The notes below the pieces were generated by a model. It made no database searches, had not been told where the DNA came from, and worked only from the letters and a program-made list of their open reading frames with translations. From positions 1-7,179 of the forward strand of contig CALAVD010000086.1 of assembly GCA_937892085.1 (NCBI GenBank): a DNA stretch of 7,179 nucleotides, in the 5' to 3' direction. Numbering within the stretch: the first letter of the stretch is position 1; every line of letters begins with the position of its first letter. The DNA comes from an uncultured Prevotellaceae bacterium. GTDB lineage: Bacteria > Bacteroidota > Bacteroidia > Bacteroidales > Muribaculaceae. Below are positions 1-5,517 of the stretch, piece after piece. The position numbers and the translations under genes were made by a program.

Positions 1-669
1 AGTGAGCGAGCTGGGCACACAGTAGATGCAGTGATATGGGCAGTTGCGCGAGGTGAAGGCTGTGGTGTAGCCTTTGTGCTTGATTTTGGGGTTATAGTAG
101 CGCCGGTCGGCAATAAAGTGTCGTGCCGGCAGTGGCAGCGAGTCGAGGTCTTTGATTAGTGGGCGGAAGCCGTTGTTCACGATTCGCCCCATGCTTATCC
201 ATGAGATGCCCAAAATGTTATAGAACGACTTGCCCTCGTCGATGGCATGCAAGAGTTCTACTATAGTTGCTTCGGGTTCGCCTCTGACGATAATGATGCG
301 GTCATTAACGAGGCATTTGTCGATAAAGTAAGACGGTCCAGGTCCCATGAGGATGATGCGTGCCTCGGGACGATAGCGTTGCAGGATTTCGATGGCTTTG
401 AGGTCGCTCTCAATGGAGAGGTTTACCGTCCAGATGCAGTATATGTCGCTGTTGTCTTTGCTTAGGAACTCTCTGTAGTCCTGCTCATTTTTCTTGTGGA
501 AGACGAAGTCTCGATAATCCACCTCTCCCAGTTTCTCGTTCTCGACAACACCTATTACCGTGAGTTCATATATGTTAGGAGCAAAGTACACTACCCTTGT
601 GCATCCTGCCGAGCGCTCTGCCGGGCGGTTGCCATCAAGGACTGGAGGTACTAAGAATGTTATCTTCAT
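1..669 (-). CDS. B12-binding-type radical SAM protein, N-terminal part (cut by window edge)
   Basis: The frame is open from ATG at 669 to base 1, giving 223 codons with no stop, so the C-terminal part lies outside the window. Residues 1-145 look like the N-terminal cobalamin-binding-type domain of BchE-like radical SAM proteins: a start MKITFLVPP, then ILMGPGPSYF (106-115) where the family usually has a GGPH-type loop, and VRGEPEATIVELL (128-140) matching the usual GEGE-x-T-x-x-EL stretch. The linker DLDSLPLPAR (174-183) is typical. The radical SAM cluster motif CPYHCIYC follows, with Cys210, Cys214 and Cys217 in CxxxCxxC spacing to bind the 4Fe-4S cluster. Family members carry out methylations, cyclisations and other radical reactions; the substrate cannot be read here. 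No DxHxxG cobalamin-histidine motif is visible, which is common in this family, so B12 use is uncertain. A weak AAAGAG purine run lies upstream of the ATG. A 329-base gap separates it from the lipoprotein gene, suggesting independent expression. Confidence 0.88.
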   Translation of the reverse strand, partial: MKITFLVPPVLDGNRPAERSAGCTRVVYFAPNIYELTVIGVVENEKLGEVDYRDFVFHKKNEQDYREFLSKDNSDIYCIWTVNLSIESDLKAIEILQRYRPEARIILMGPGPSYFIDKCLVNDRIIIVRGEPEATIVELLHAIDEGKSFYNILGISWISMGRIVNNGFRPLIKDLDSLPLPARHFIADRRYYNPKIKHKGYTTAFTSRNCPYHCIYCVPSSLT

Positions 670-837
670 AAAACTCTTTTAAACTCAATATGTTTTTACA
701 TATATGATAACGATAAAAAATGCGTTTTGGTACGTCGTTGTTAAAAACTTTTTCACACAAATTGATTGTTAGGTATCTGCTGTGAGCGATGTCACTTTTC
801 TCAAACAAAAACAACAAAAATGCGATTAAGAGTGGCG

Positions 838-851
838 TCAAGCTTGCTTGA
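838..851. promoter_or_regulatory. Palindrome TCAAGC-TT-GCTTGA upstream of radical SAM gene
   Basis: A perfect 6-base inverted repeat with a two-base centre lies about 170 bases before the radical SAM start. On the minus strand it is preceded directly by GCTCACGCTCGGCAATGT. I recall this combination (CTCGGCAATGTTCAAGCAAGC) as a dispersed intergenic motif upstream of genes in Prevotella and Bacteroides genomes, but that is memory and unchecked. It could be an operator or a short dispersed repeat. The palindrome is direct observation; a regulatory role is inference. Confidence 0.35.
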
Positions 852-962
852 ACATTGCCGAGCGTGAGCATTTTATTCAAAACCTGACAACAACAAGAAA
901 AGATTACTATAAGAATAATTTTTTGTTGAATTTGTACCTCTTTGCCCACCTTTAATAATTAT

Positions 963-983
963 GCGATTAAAAACAAAAATCGC
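963..983 (-). terminator. Weak stem-loop after the lipoprotein gene
   Basis: GCGATT (963-968) pairs with AATCGC (978-983) across a nine-base A-rich loop. On the minus strand it begins 15 bases after the lipoprotein stop codon, with a T-rich loop and AT-rich sequence following. There is no clean T-tract, so it is only a possible weak terminator or mRNA 3' end structure. Confidence 0.25.
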
Positions 984-998
984 TGAATAGTTACGTTG

Positions 999-1205
999 TT
1001 AGTAACGTTCGGTGTCATCGTTGTCGATTTCGCTGTTGATTTGGAACGTGTCGTTGGTGGAGTCGTCCTCGTAGATTTCGTTGTAGTCGAACATTCCATC
1101 CTCATAGGTCATCATTCGGTTGCAGCTGGTAGCTGCAAGTGCCGTTGCTGCTGCTATGAATGTGGTTGTTAGAGCTATGCTCAGTGTTTTTCGAGTTATT
1201 TTCAT
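999..1205 (-). CDS. Small predicted lipoprotein or secreted protein (68 aa)
   Basis: No family is recognised. The protein opens with a classical export signal: basic start MKITRKTL, a hydrophobic and Ala/Thr-rich stretch (about 9-25), then ATSC with Cys28 as possible lipidated residue. The box ATSC is looser than the standard LAGC consensus, although Bacteroidetes lipoboxes are often relaxed. The mature part is only about 41 residues and very acidic (YEDGMFDYNEIYEDDSTND and on), with a predicted disordered tail. No Bacteroidetes surface-export signal of the K/Q-acidic type is clear after the cysteine. It starts 98 bases after the TerB-like gene stop and may share its transcript. The start ATG at 1205 lies after an AACTCA-rich tract (about 1206-1256), as for other genes in the window. 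Short length keeps confidence moderate; the signal peptide is the main argument that it is real. Confidence 0.6.
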   Translation of the reverse strand: MKITRKTLSIALTTTFIAAATALAATSCNRMMTYEDGMFDYNEIYEDDSTNDTFQINSEIDNDDTERY

Positions 1206-1303
1206 CGTGGTTGAGTTGAGATTTTTTTGTTGTTTTTAAGTTTGTGAGTTGTGAGTCGCTTCTTTTCACTAACCACATTCCCGTTCTGCCTCCCTCGTGC
1301 CCT

Positions 1304-1630
1304 TTAGAGCAGGGTGTCGATACCTATTTTGTGGCAGGCGTGGTTGAGGAGTGCGATCTCGGAGTCGTCAACGTTGTTGTCGCTGTCAATAATCTCAACC
1401 ATCATCTTTGCCAAATGCAGCTTTTTGTCGTCGTCCATATTTTTGAGTACTTCGATGGCGTGCTCGCATTTGAGGTCGTAGGCCACGACAAACGAGGAAT
1501 GGTCGATTTCCATCTTTTGGCAAATGAGGTTGATGGTAATCATCTCCTCGTAGGCAATCTGTCTGTCGGCATTCGCCATTTCTATGAGCAGACTCAGAAT
1601 CGCTATTTTCTCTTGGTCGGTGAATTGCAT
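1304..1630 (-). CDS. TerB-like domain protein (108 aa)
   Basis: The whole protein is one small all-helical TerB-like domain, as found in tellurite-resistance TerB and the N-terminal part of DjlA-type proteins. It shows the family's two-fold pattern: a hydrophobic helix (IAILSLLIEMA, 9-19) followed by an acidic turn NADRQIAYEE (20-29), and in the second half MMVEII followed by DSDNNVDDSE. These paired Asp/Glu turns resemble the proposed metal-binding sites of TerB. No signal peptide or membrane segment is present, so it should be cytosolic. The family is linked to stress response and membrane-associated processes, but its biochemical role is poorly defined and tellurite resistance should not be assumed: no other ter genes are here. 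It lies downstream of the ino1 terminator and upstream of the small lipoprotein gene. The start ATG at 1630 lacks a Shine-Dalgarno sequence. Only about 25 bases separate it from the terminator stem, so its own promoter is not obvious and readthrough from ino1 is possible. Confidence 0.82.
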   Translation of the reverse strand: MQFTDQEKIAILSLLIEMANADRQIAYEEMITINLICQKMEIDHSSFVVAYDLKCEHAIEVLKNMDDDKKLHLAKMMVEIIDSDNNVDDSEIALLNHACHKIGIDTLL

Positions 1631-1653
1631 TGTGAGTGATGGGTGTGATTTTG

Positions 1654-1691
1654 AAAAGTGAGCCTCTCACGTCAAAGTGGGAGGCTCACTT
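1654..1691 (-). terminator. Stem-loop terminator after ino1
   Basis: GTGAGCCTCTCAC (1658-1670) pairs with GTGGGAGGCTCAC (1677-1689) with a single mismatch and a six-base loop; AA/TT pairs extend it on both sides (1656-1657 with 1690-1691). On the minus strand the stem is followed by TTTTCAAAAT, a short T-run. It begins 67 bases after the ino1 stop, the right position and polarity to end the inositol-locus transcript. The T-run is short, so termination may be partial, leaving some readthrough into the TerB-like gene. Confidence 0.7.
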
Positions 1692-1758
1692 GTGGAAAGG
1701 AGTTAAAAATATTTAGGAAGTTAGTTTCTCTCCTGACATTGACTATCCCTGTTTGGGA

Positions 1759-3066
1759 TTAATCGATTTCCTCGTCGGCCTCATAGCCACCCATCTCGCG
1801 GATAGCGTTCTTGAGCATTGTGTGCTGCTGGAAGAGGTGGTTAACGGGGACTTCGTCAACGGTGTAATCGTGCATGGGGCTCTTGAGGAAGAAGCTCAGG
1901 AAGCGCTGAGTGCCGTATCGTCCGGCGCGATGAGCGAGGTCCATGAGCAAGCACAGGTCAAGGCACAGAGGTGCTGCAAGGATAGAGTCGCGGCACAAGA
2001 AGTTGATCTTGATTTGCATGGGGTAGCCCATCCACCCGAAGATGTCGATGTTGTCCCATCCCTCCTTGTTGTCGTTGCGAGGAGGATAGTAGTTGATGCG
2101 CACTTTGTGGAAGATGTCGCTGTAGAGGTCGGGCTGCTCTTCGGCAACGAGAATCGACTCAAGAGTAGAGAGCTTGCTCACCTCTTTGGTGCGGAAGTTG
2201 GCGGGCTCGTCGAGCACGAGGCCGTCGCGGTTACCTAAGATGTTGGTTGAGAACCAGCCGCTCATGCCGAGCATTCGGGCGCCGATGATAGGAGCGAAAC
2301 CACTCTTGACGAGAGTTTGTCCGGTCTTGAAGTCCTTGCCAGCGATGGGCACCTTGGTCTCCTCGCTCAGTTGCCACATTGCGGGGATGTCAACGGTGGT
2401 GTTAGGCGCTCCCATGATGAATGGGCAGTCCTCCTTGAGAGCAGCGTAGGCATAGCACATCGATGGCGAGATGTGTTTAACATCGTTGGCCTTCATGGCA
2501 GCCTCGAGTTGGTCGAGTTTATAGTGTACGTTCTTGTCGGGCTCCACGTATATTTCGGTAGAGGCAGCCCAGAGCACAACAACGCGGTCAACGCCGGTCT
2601 CTTTCTTGAAGTTGCGGATGTCTTCACGCACCTGCTCCATCATGTCCCAGCGGTCTTTGCACTGCTTCACGTTGTCGCCGTCAAGACGCTTAGCGTAGTT
2701 CTTGTCGAAAGCGGCTTTCAGAGGCTTGATTTTGATAAGCTCGTCTTTTACAGGCTCGATGTCTTTCTCTTTGAGCACCTCGGCGTTGATGGCGCTCTCA
2801 TAAGCATTAGCGGGGTAAACGTCCCAAGCGGCGAACTCAATGTCCTCGAGTTTTGCCAGTGGCACGATGTCTTTGTAGTGGAGATATTTCTTGTTCTCGC
2901 CGCGGCCAACGCGGATTTTGTCGTATTGTGTCATTGAGCCAACAGGTTTGGCAAGTTTCTTGCGTGTCATCATGACACCAGTGATAAATGTGGTGCTAAC
3001 AGCACCCAGACCTACTACCATGATACCTAATTTGCCGGTAGCGGGTTTAACGTTTGGATTACTCAT
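1759..3066 (-). CDS. ino1: myo-inositol-1-phosphate synthase (435 aa)
   Basis: This enzyme converts glucose 6-phosphate to 1D-myo-inositol 3-phosphate (L-inositol 1-phosphate) by an internal NAD-dependent oxidation, aldol cyclisation and reduction in the cytosol. An N-terminal Rossmann segment GLGAVSTTF (19-27) binds NAD. Family landmarks follow in order: VVVLWAASTE (162-171), GAPNTTVD (219-226), the lysine-bearing active-site loop GKDFKTGQT (243-251, Lys244 and Lys247), NRDGLVLDEPANFRTKEVSK (279-298), and FLCRDSILAAPLCLDL (357-372), which matches the eukaryotic CEDSLLA region. Length fits the shorter prokaryotic form. I chose ATG at 3066: the frame stays open to 3129, but the extra 21 residues are AT-rich leader sequence, lie between promoter and gene, and precede the conserved fold. 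No Shine-Dalgarno sequence is visible. A Bacteroidetes-type promoter lies upstream and a terminator downstream, so it can be expressed alone. It should supply inositol phosphate to the lipid enzymes encoded upstream. Confidence 0.97.
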   Translation of the reverse strand: MSNPNVKPATGKLGIMVVGLGAVSTTFITGVMMTRKKLAKPVGSMTQYDKIRVGRGENKKYLHYKDIVPLAKLEDIEFAAWDVYPANAYESAINAEVLKEKDIEPVKDELIKIKPLKAAFDKNYAKRLDGDNVKQCKDRWDMMEQVREDIRNFKKETGVDRVVVLWAASTEIYVEPDKNVHYKLDQLEAAMKANDVKHISPSMCYAYAALKEDCPFIMGAPNTTVDIPAMWQLSEETKVPIAGKDFKTGQTLVKSGFAPIIGARMLGMSGWFSTNILGNRDGLVLDEPANFRTKEVSKLSTLESILVAEEQPDLYSDIFHKVRINYYPPRNDNKEGWDNIDIFGWMGYPMQIKINFLCRDSILAAPLCLDLCLLMDLAHRAGRYGTQRFLSFFLKSPMHDYTVDEVPVNHLFQQHTMLKNAIREMGGYEADEEID

Positions 3067-3110
3067 AAGTAAATAAATTAATGTTATCTTTCTGTTAGTT
3101 ATTATTCTCG

Positions 3111-3133
3111 TTTTTTGCGCTTTTAGCAAAAAA
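3111..3133 (-). promoter_or_regulatory. Stem-loop at the 5' end of the ino1 leader
   Basis: TTTTTTGC (3111-3118) pairs perfectly with GCAAAAAA (3126-3133) across the loop GCTTTTA. It lies directly after the predicted -7 box, so the ino1 mRNA would begin at or within it. On the minus strand no T-tract follows the stem, so it is not a terminator for ino1. It may protect the mRNA 5' end or affect early transcription; this role is inference. Confidence 0.35.
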
Positions 3134-3139
3134 GCGGTG

Positions 3140-3169
3140 TAAAGGTACTACCTTTTTCCTTACCGCAAA
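3140..3169 (-). promoter_or_regulatory. Putative Bacteroidetes-type promoter for ino1
   Basis: On the minus strand TACCTTTA (3147-3140) matches the Bacteroidetes -7 consensus TAnnTTTG at all but the last base. A TTTG (3169-3166) lies 18 bases upstream, close to the usual 19-21 base spacing for the -33 element. This would give a leader of roughly 65 bases before the ATG at 3066. The -7 box sits inside a perfect inverted repeat AAAGGTA-C-TACCTTT (3141-3155), which might be an operator or might follow from the promoter sequence itself. Confidence 0.55.
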
Positions 3170-3584
3170 ACGTTTTAAGAAACTTTAATCGTTAAATATG
3201 CACAACGATGCTGGGTTTTGGTGAAATAAGATTAAATTTAATAGATTAATAATGGTTTTTAGTTAATGAAACAAAATGCTACCTCAAAACATTTGCAGCA
3301 AAAAAGCTGATTTTAGGACCCATTTCAGATAAATTAGGCTGCGTGTGATGAAATAGAAATCAAAAACGTTGATTTGGTATTTCACTCGACCTGCGCTAAT
3401 TGGTGGGTAAGTGTCTCGTCAGGCGATTGAATAGTGTTACTCTTTTTTATTGTGTATTGCAATGCATCTTAGACGTGTGACAAAAGAAAAGGTTTAAACA
3501 CAAGAGTTGGCGATTTAGCGAAAGAGTATTTTTTTGTAGGCATGAGGTGGTGCTTCCTGCGACAGGGCTGAGAACAGTAACGCG

Positions 3585-3635
3585 CTATGTGCCAGCTGCT
3601 TTAGTGGTTTCATTCCTTTTGCAACTGGCGCATAG
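3585..3635 (-). terminator. Long stem-loop downstream of the HAD gene
   Basis: CTATGTGCCAGCTGC (3585-3599) pairs with GCAACTGGCGCATAG (3621-3635) at 13 of 15 positions, one of the others being a G-U wobble in RNA, around a 21-base loop. It begins 19 bases beyond the HAD stop codon on the minus strand, where a terminator or mRNA 3' stabiliser would sit. A smaller stem TAAGG/CCTTA (3643-3657) overlaps the stop codon itself. No T-tract follows on either strand, so it is not a classical intrinsic terminator; it could be part of an unrecognised RNA or a dispersed palindrome. Confidence 0.4.
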
Positions 3636-3654
3636 GATTATTTAAGGATAAGCC

Positions 3655-4371
3655 TTAGATTTTAATAGCTGTAATGACTTCGGCAAGAGCTTTGATGGTG
3701 CAAGGGTGGGTTTGTGCATCTTCGTCGGGCGTCCAGCCTTTGCCTTTTAGCCACAGCACCTGGCAGCCTATCGACTCGGCTGGGATGATGTCTTTCTTGA
3801 GGCTGTCGCCCACTACGAGCACTTGTATGGGCGGCAGCTCGAGGACGTCAACGCCGAGCTTGAAGATTACGGGATTGGGCTTGCGCACTCCCACCACGGC
3901 GCTCTCGATGACACCTTTAAAATACTTGCGCAGGTCGAAGTCGCGCAGCACGCTATCGACGTTGCCGTAGAAGTTGCTCACGAGCATCATGGGGAAGTGG
4001 CGGCTTAGCAGCTCGAGGGTGGGTCGTGCCTCCTCGATGCTGGAGCGCGCGGCATCGTAGCAGTATTTCGCTATCTGTTGTGCCGGTGGTTCGATGTCGT
4101 CGCAATGTAGATGACCTTTCTCGACGAGGTCTTGCATCTCGATGCGCATCTTCTTGAGCAACAGGTCGTGGAAGTTGTCGTTTGGTAGAATGTGGCGCAC
4201 TCGTGCGAGCTCTCTCTCCGCCACCACATAGCTGTCACGGAACTGCTCTTTGGTGACTGGCACCTGCGCCGCTTGGTATCCGTCCCAAATCACCTCGCTC
4301 CAATGCACGCCGCGGCTGTCGATAGTGCCGCCATAGTCGAAGATGATGCCTTTAATAGGTTTTAAGTTCAT
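3655..4371 (-). CDS. HAD-superfamily protein with altered motif I (238 aa)
   Basis: This is a cytosolic haloacid-dehalogenase-fold protein with a helical cap inserted between motifs I and II (about residues 20-115). Motif I is FDYGGTID (11-18): nucleophile Asp12 is kept, but the usual second Asp of DxDxT, the general acid/base, is Gly14. Motif II VSN has Ser132, motif III is Lys164 in VRKPNP, and motif IV is VVGDSLKKD with Asp189 and Asp194. These suggest substrate and Mg binding but weakened or different phosphatase chemistry. I recall similar DYGGT HAD proteins in Bacteroidales, so the change may be ancestral. In context it could act on an inositol phosphate or lipid phosphate, but no substrate can be assigned. 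I chose ATG at 4371; the frame extends 17 residues to 4422, but those would be encoded by the palindromic repeat at 4387-4423. It follows the CDP-alcohol phosphotransferase gene by 99 bases. Confidence 0.88.
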   Translation of the reverse strand: MNLKPIKGIIFDYGGTIDSRGVHWSEVIWDGYQAAQVPVTKEQFRDSYVVAERELARVRHILPNDNFHDLLLKKMRIEMQDLVEKGHLHCDDIEPPAQQIAKYCYDAARSSIEEARPTLELLSRHFPMMLVSNFYGNVDSVLRDFDLRKYFKGVIESAVVGVRKPNPVIFKLGVDVLELPPIQVLVVGDSLKKDIIPAESIGCQVLWLKGKGWTPDEDAQTHPCTIKALAEVITAIKI

Positions 4372-4386
4372 AGTTTCAGAGTTATG

Positions 4387-4423
4387 GTTGGTGAACGCCG
4401 TCGGTGCGGCGCAATACATCAAC
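4387..4423. repeat. 37-base palindromic repeat, copy A
   Basis: This imperfect palindrome has an outer arm GTTGGTG paired with CATCAAC and an inner stem CGCCG (4396-4400) paired with CGGCG (4407-4411), loop TCGGTG. It matches copy B at the right window edge at 29 of 37 positions without gaps. Most of the core differences fall in or beside the loop, while the inner stem arms and the outer GTTG/CAAC ends are kept. It lies just before the HAD start codon, with a short AACT-type tract between them. It resembles REP-type intergenic elements; the family is not identified. Confidence 0.7.
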
Positions 4424-4470
4424 TGTCCCCAGGATTCTTGCTTTCTTGTGCTCTTTCTATTTCTTGCAGC

Positions 4471-5436
4471 TTATTGCTTGCTGTCGTATTTTCCTGCTTG
4501 TAGATCTTTTGTGAGTTTCTTGCAGAAACTCTCATGGCGCATAATCATGTAGATGAGCAACGAGTTAAGCACTACTATCTCGAAGACAAAATACAACCAT
4601 GGGATTCTGATTATCACCGAGATGAACATGGCAATGGTGCGGGTGTTGAAGGTGAGGATGTTGGTGTACTTCATCAGCGGCAGGCTTAGCTTGCGGAAGT
4701 CGTCGCGGAAGTGCTGTGGTGCCATGTCGTCACCAAAGTGCTTCTTGAGCTCACGGCGCAAGCGCTGCATGGCTGGAGTGAGGCGCTCTTGGTTGGCGGT
4801 GTAGTTGCGGTAGAAGAACATGGTGATGCGCTTGAATCCCGACGACTGCTTCACTTGCTCGTCGAGTTTCTCGGTGCTGTCGAGTTCGCTGCCGCCTTCT
4901 CCCTTGAGGAAGTAGAGGTGGAACTGGCGGTAGTAGTCGGCCATGGCACACTGCATGGCGTGACTCACGCCGGCGGTGATAGCCAGTGTCCATATTATCC
5001 AGTTGTGGTGGCTGAAGAAGTCGCCGAGCGCTGCGTCGCCATAGTGCAGCTCGCGGAAGACGAGTGCGAAATAGATGGCAAATGCCCAGAAGTCGCCACT
5101 CACGCCGTCGAGGATGCGCCCAATCTGTGAGTATTGCTTAGTGAGGCGTGCCAGCTGTCCGTCGGCGCTGTCGTAGGTGTTGGCCCAGATGATGAGGAAA
5201 ATTCCTAAATAGTTGAGCCATATTAGTGGTGATGCTCCGAAGTAGAGCAGTATGCCACCTGCCACTCCCAAGAAGATTGAGGCTATGGTGACGGCGTTAG
5301 GTTTTATTCCAAGTTTGGCGAAGAGCACCGCCCAAGCAAAGCCTAAAGGCCTGTAGAACCACAAGTCGATGTGCTCCTCGGTGTCCATCGACTTGAGTGA
5401 CGCGTTATATTGCTGTTTTAATTCTTTGAAGTTCAT
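4471..5436 (-). CDS. Membrane CDP-alcohol phosphotransferase, probable inositol-lipid synthase (321 aa)
   Basis: The protein carries the CDP-alcohol phosphatidyltransferase signature at residues 89-115: Asp89, Asp92-Gly93, Ala96-Arg97, Gly106, Asp110 and Asp115, which bind two metal ions and the CDP moiety. The last two Asp are separated by four residues (DGVSGD) rather than the usual three. Hydrophobic segments lie at about 47-67, 70-86, 115-129, 144-163 and 267-300, so it is an inner-membrane enzyme. A polar stretch of about 100 residues (165-265), rich in charged residues, separates the fourth segment from the C-terminal ones and is not part of the minimal fold; 321 residues is long for bacterial family members of about 200. 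Expected chemistry is transfer of a phospho-alcohol from a CDP-alcohol to a lipid or other hydroxyl, releasing CMP. Beside ino1 and a nucleotidyltransferase, CDP-inositol is the best donor guess, with diacylglycerol or ceramide as acceptor; CDP-diacylglycerol with inositol phosphate is the alternative. It starts 81 bases after the ATP-grasp gene. Confidence 0.9.
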   Translation of the reverse strand: MNFKELKQQYNASLKSMDTEEHIDLWFYRPLGFAWAVLFAKLGIKPNAVTIASIFLGVAGGILLYFGASPLIWLNYLGIFLIIWANTYDSADGQLARLTKQYSQIGRILDGVSGDFWAFAIYFALVFRELHYGDAALGDFFSHHNWIIWTLAITAGVSHAMQCAMADYYRQFHLYFLKGEGGSELDSTEKLDEQVKQSSGFKRITMFFYRNYTANQERLTPAMQRLRRELKKHFGDDMAPQHFRDDFRKLSLPLMKYTNILTFNTRTIAMFISVIIRIPWLYFVFEIVVLNSLLIYMIMRHESFCKKLTKDLQAGKYDSKQ

Positions 5437-5517
5437 TGTTTAAAAGAATGAAATGAGTTAAATGAATTAAAGGAGATAAAGGAATAAAAAGAAAAAAATG
5501 AGGAAAATGTTGGTTTC
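5437..5517. repeat. Low-complexity degenerate tract between ATP-grasp and CDP-alcohol phosphotransferase genes
   Basis: The 81 bases are purine/AT-rich on the plus strand with loosely repeated units such as AATGAAATGAG, TTAAATGAATTAAAGG and AGATAAAGGAATAAA. On the transcribed strand this becomes a pyrimidine-rich leader including AACTCATTTCATTC before the ATG at 5436. No hairpin, promoter box or Shine-Dalgarno sequence is visible. It appears to be a more eroded version of the tracts before other genes here. Confidence 0.4.

Larger units (their letters stand above)
670..998. other. Intergenic region upstream of the radical SAM gene
   Basis: This 329-base AT-rich stretch separates the lipoprotein gene from the radical SAM gene and should hold the latter's promoter, but I could not find a good TAnnTTTG box on the minus strand. 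It contains a 6+6 palindrome at 838-851, a second inverted repeat at 963-983, a 10-base direct repeat ATGCGATTAA (820-829 and 961-970), A/C-rich runs around 803-820, and a small inverted repeat ATATG/CATAT around 689-704. A GTG-started frame of 104 codons (949-635, minus) crosses it and overlaps the radical SAM start by 35 bases. Its composition looks like translated AT-rich spacer, so I do not call it a gene. Confidence 0.6.
3067..3654. other. 588-base intergenic region between HAD gene and ino1
   Basis: No protein-coding frame is convincing on either strand. The part next to ino1 holds its promoter (3140-3169) and a leader stem-loop (3111-3133). The part next to the HAD gene holds a long stem-loop (3585-3635). 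The middle, about 3180-3580, is AT-rich with no tRNA, rRNA or recognised riboswitch that I can see. Its length is unusual beside the 3- to 128-base gaps elsewhere in the locus. It could be a long upstream control region, hold a small RNA, or be the scar of a lost gene. Confidence 0.6.

Noticed and set aside
635..949. GTG-started minus-strand frame of 104 codons with a hydrophobic middle
   Set aside because: It overlaps the well-supported radical SAM start by 35 bases, uses a GTG start, includes the palindromic element at 838-851, and has the Ile/Leu/Lys/Asn/Phe-rich composition of translated AT-rich spacer. No domain is recognised.
1244..1639. Plus-strand frame of 131 codons opposite the TerB-like gene
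   Set aside because: It is the complement-strand reading of a clear TerB-like gene and shows no domain of its own. Similar long plus-strand frames opposite ino1, the CDP-alcohol phosphotransferase, ATP-grasp and nucleotidyltransferase genes were rejected for the same reason.
1745..1759. Small inverted repeat ATCCC/GGGAT at the ino1 stop codon
   Set aside because: Only five pairs and no T-tract; the much stronger stem at 1656-1691 is the better terminator.
3067..3129. 21-residue N-terminal extension of Ino1
   Set aside because: It would be translated from the AT-rich leader and stem-loop just after the predicted promoter; the conserved fold begins after the ATG at 3066.
3180..3580. Search for tRNA, riboswitch or CRISPR-like repeats in the long gap
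   Set aside because: No tRNA T-loop (GGTTCGA) pattern, no evenly spaced repeats and no riboswitch core that I recognise.
4372..4422. 17-residue N-terminal extension of the HAD protein
   Set aside because: It is encoded almost wholly by the repeat at 4387-4423; HAD motif I lies right after the ATG at 4371, the normal position.
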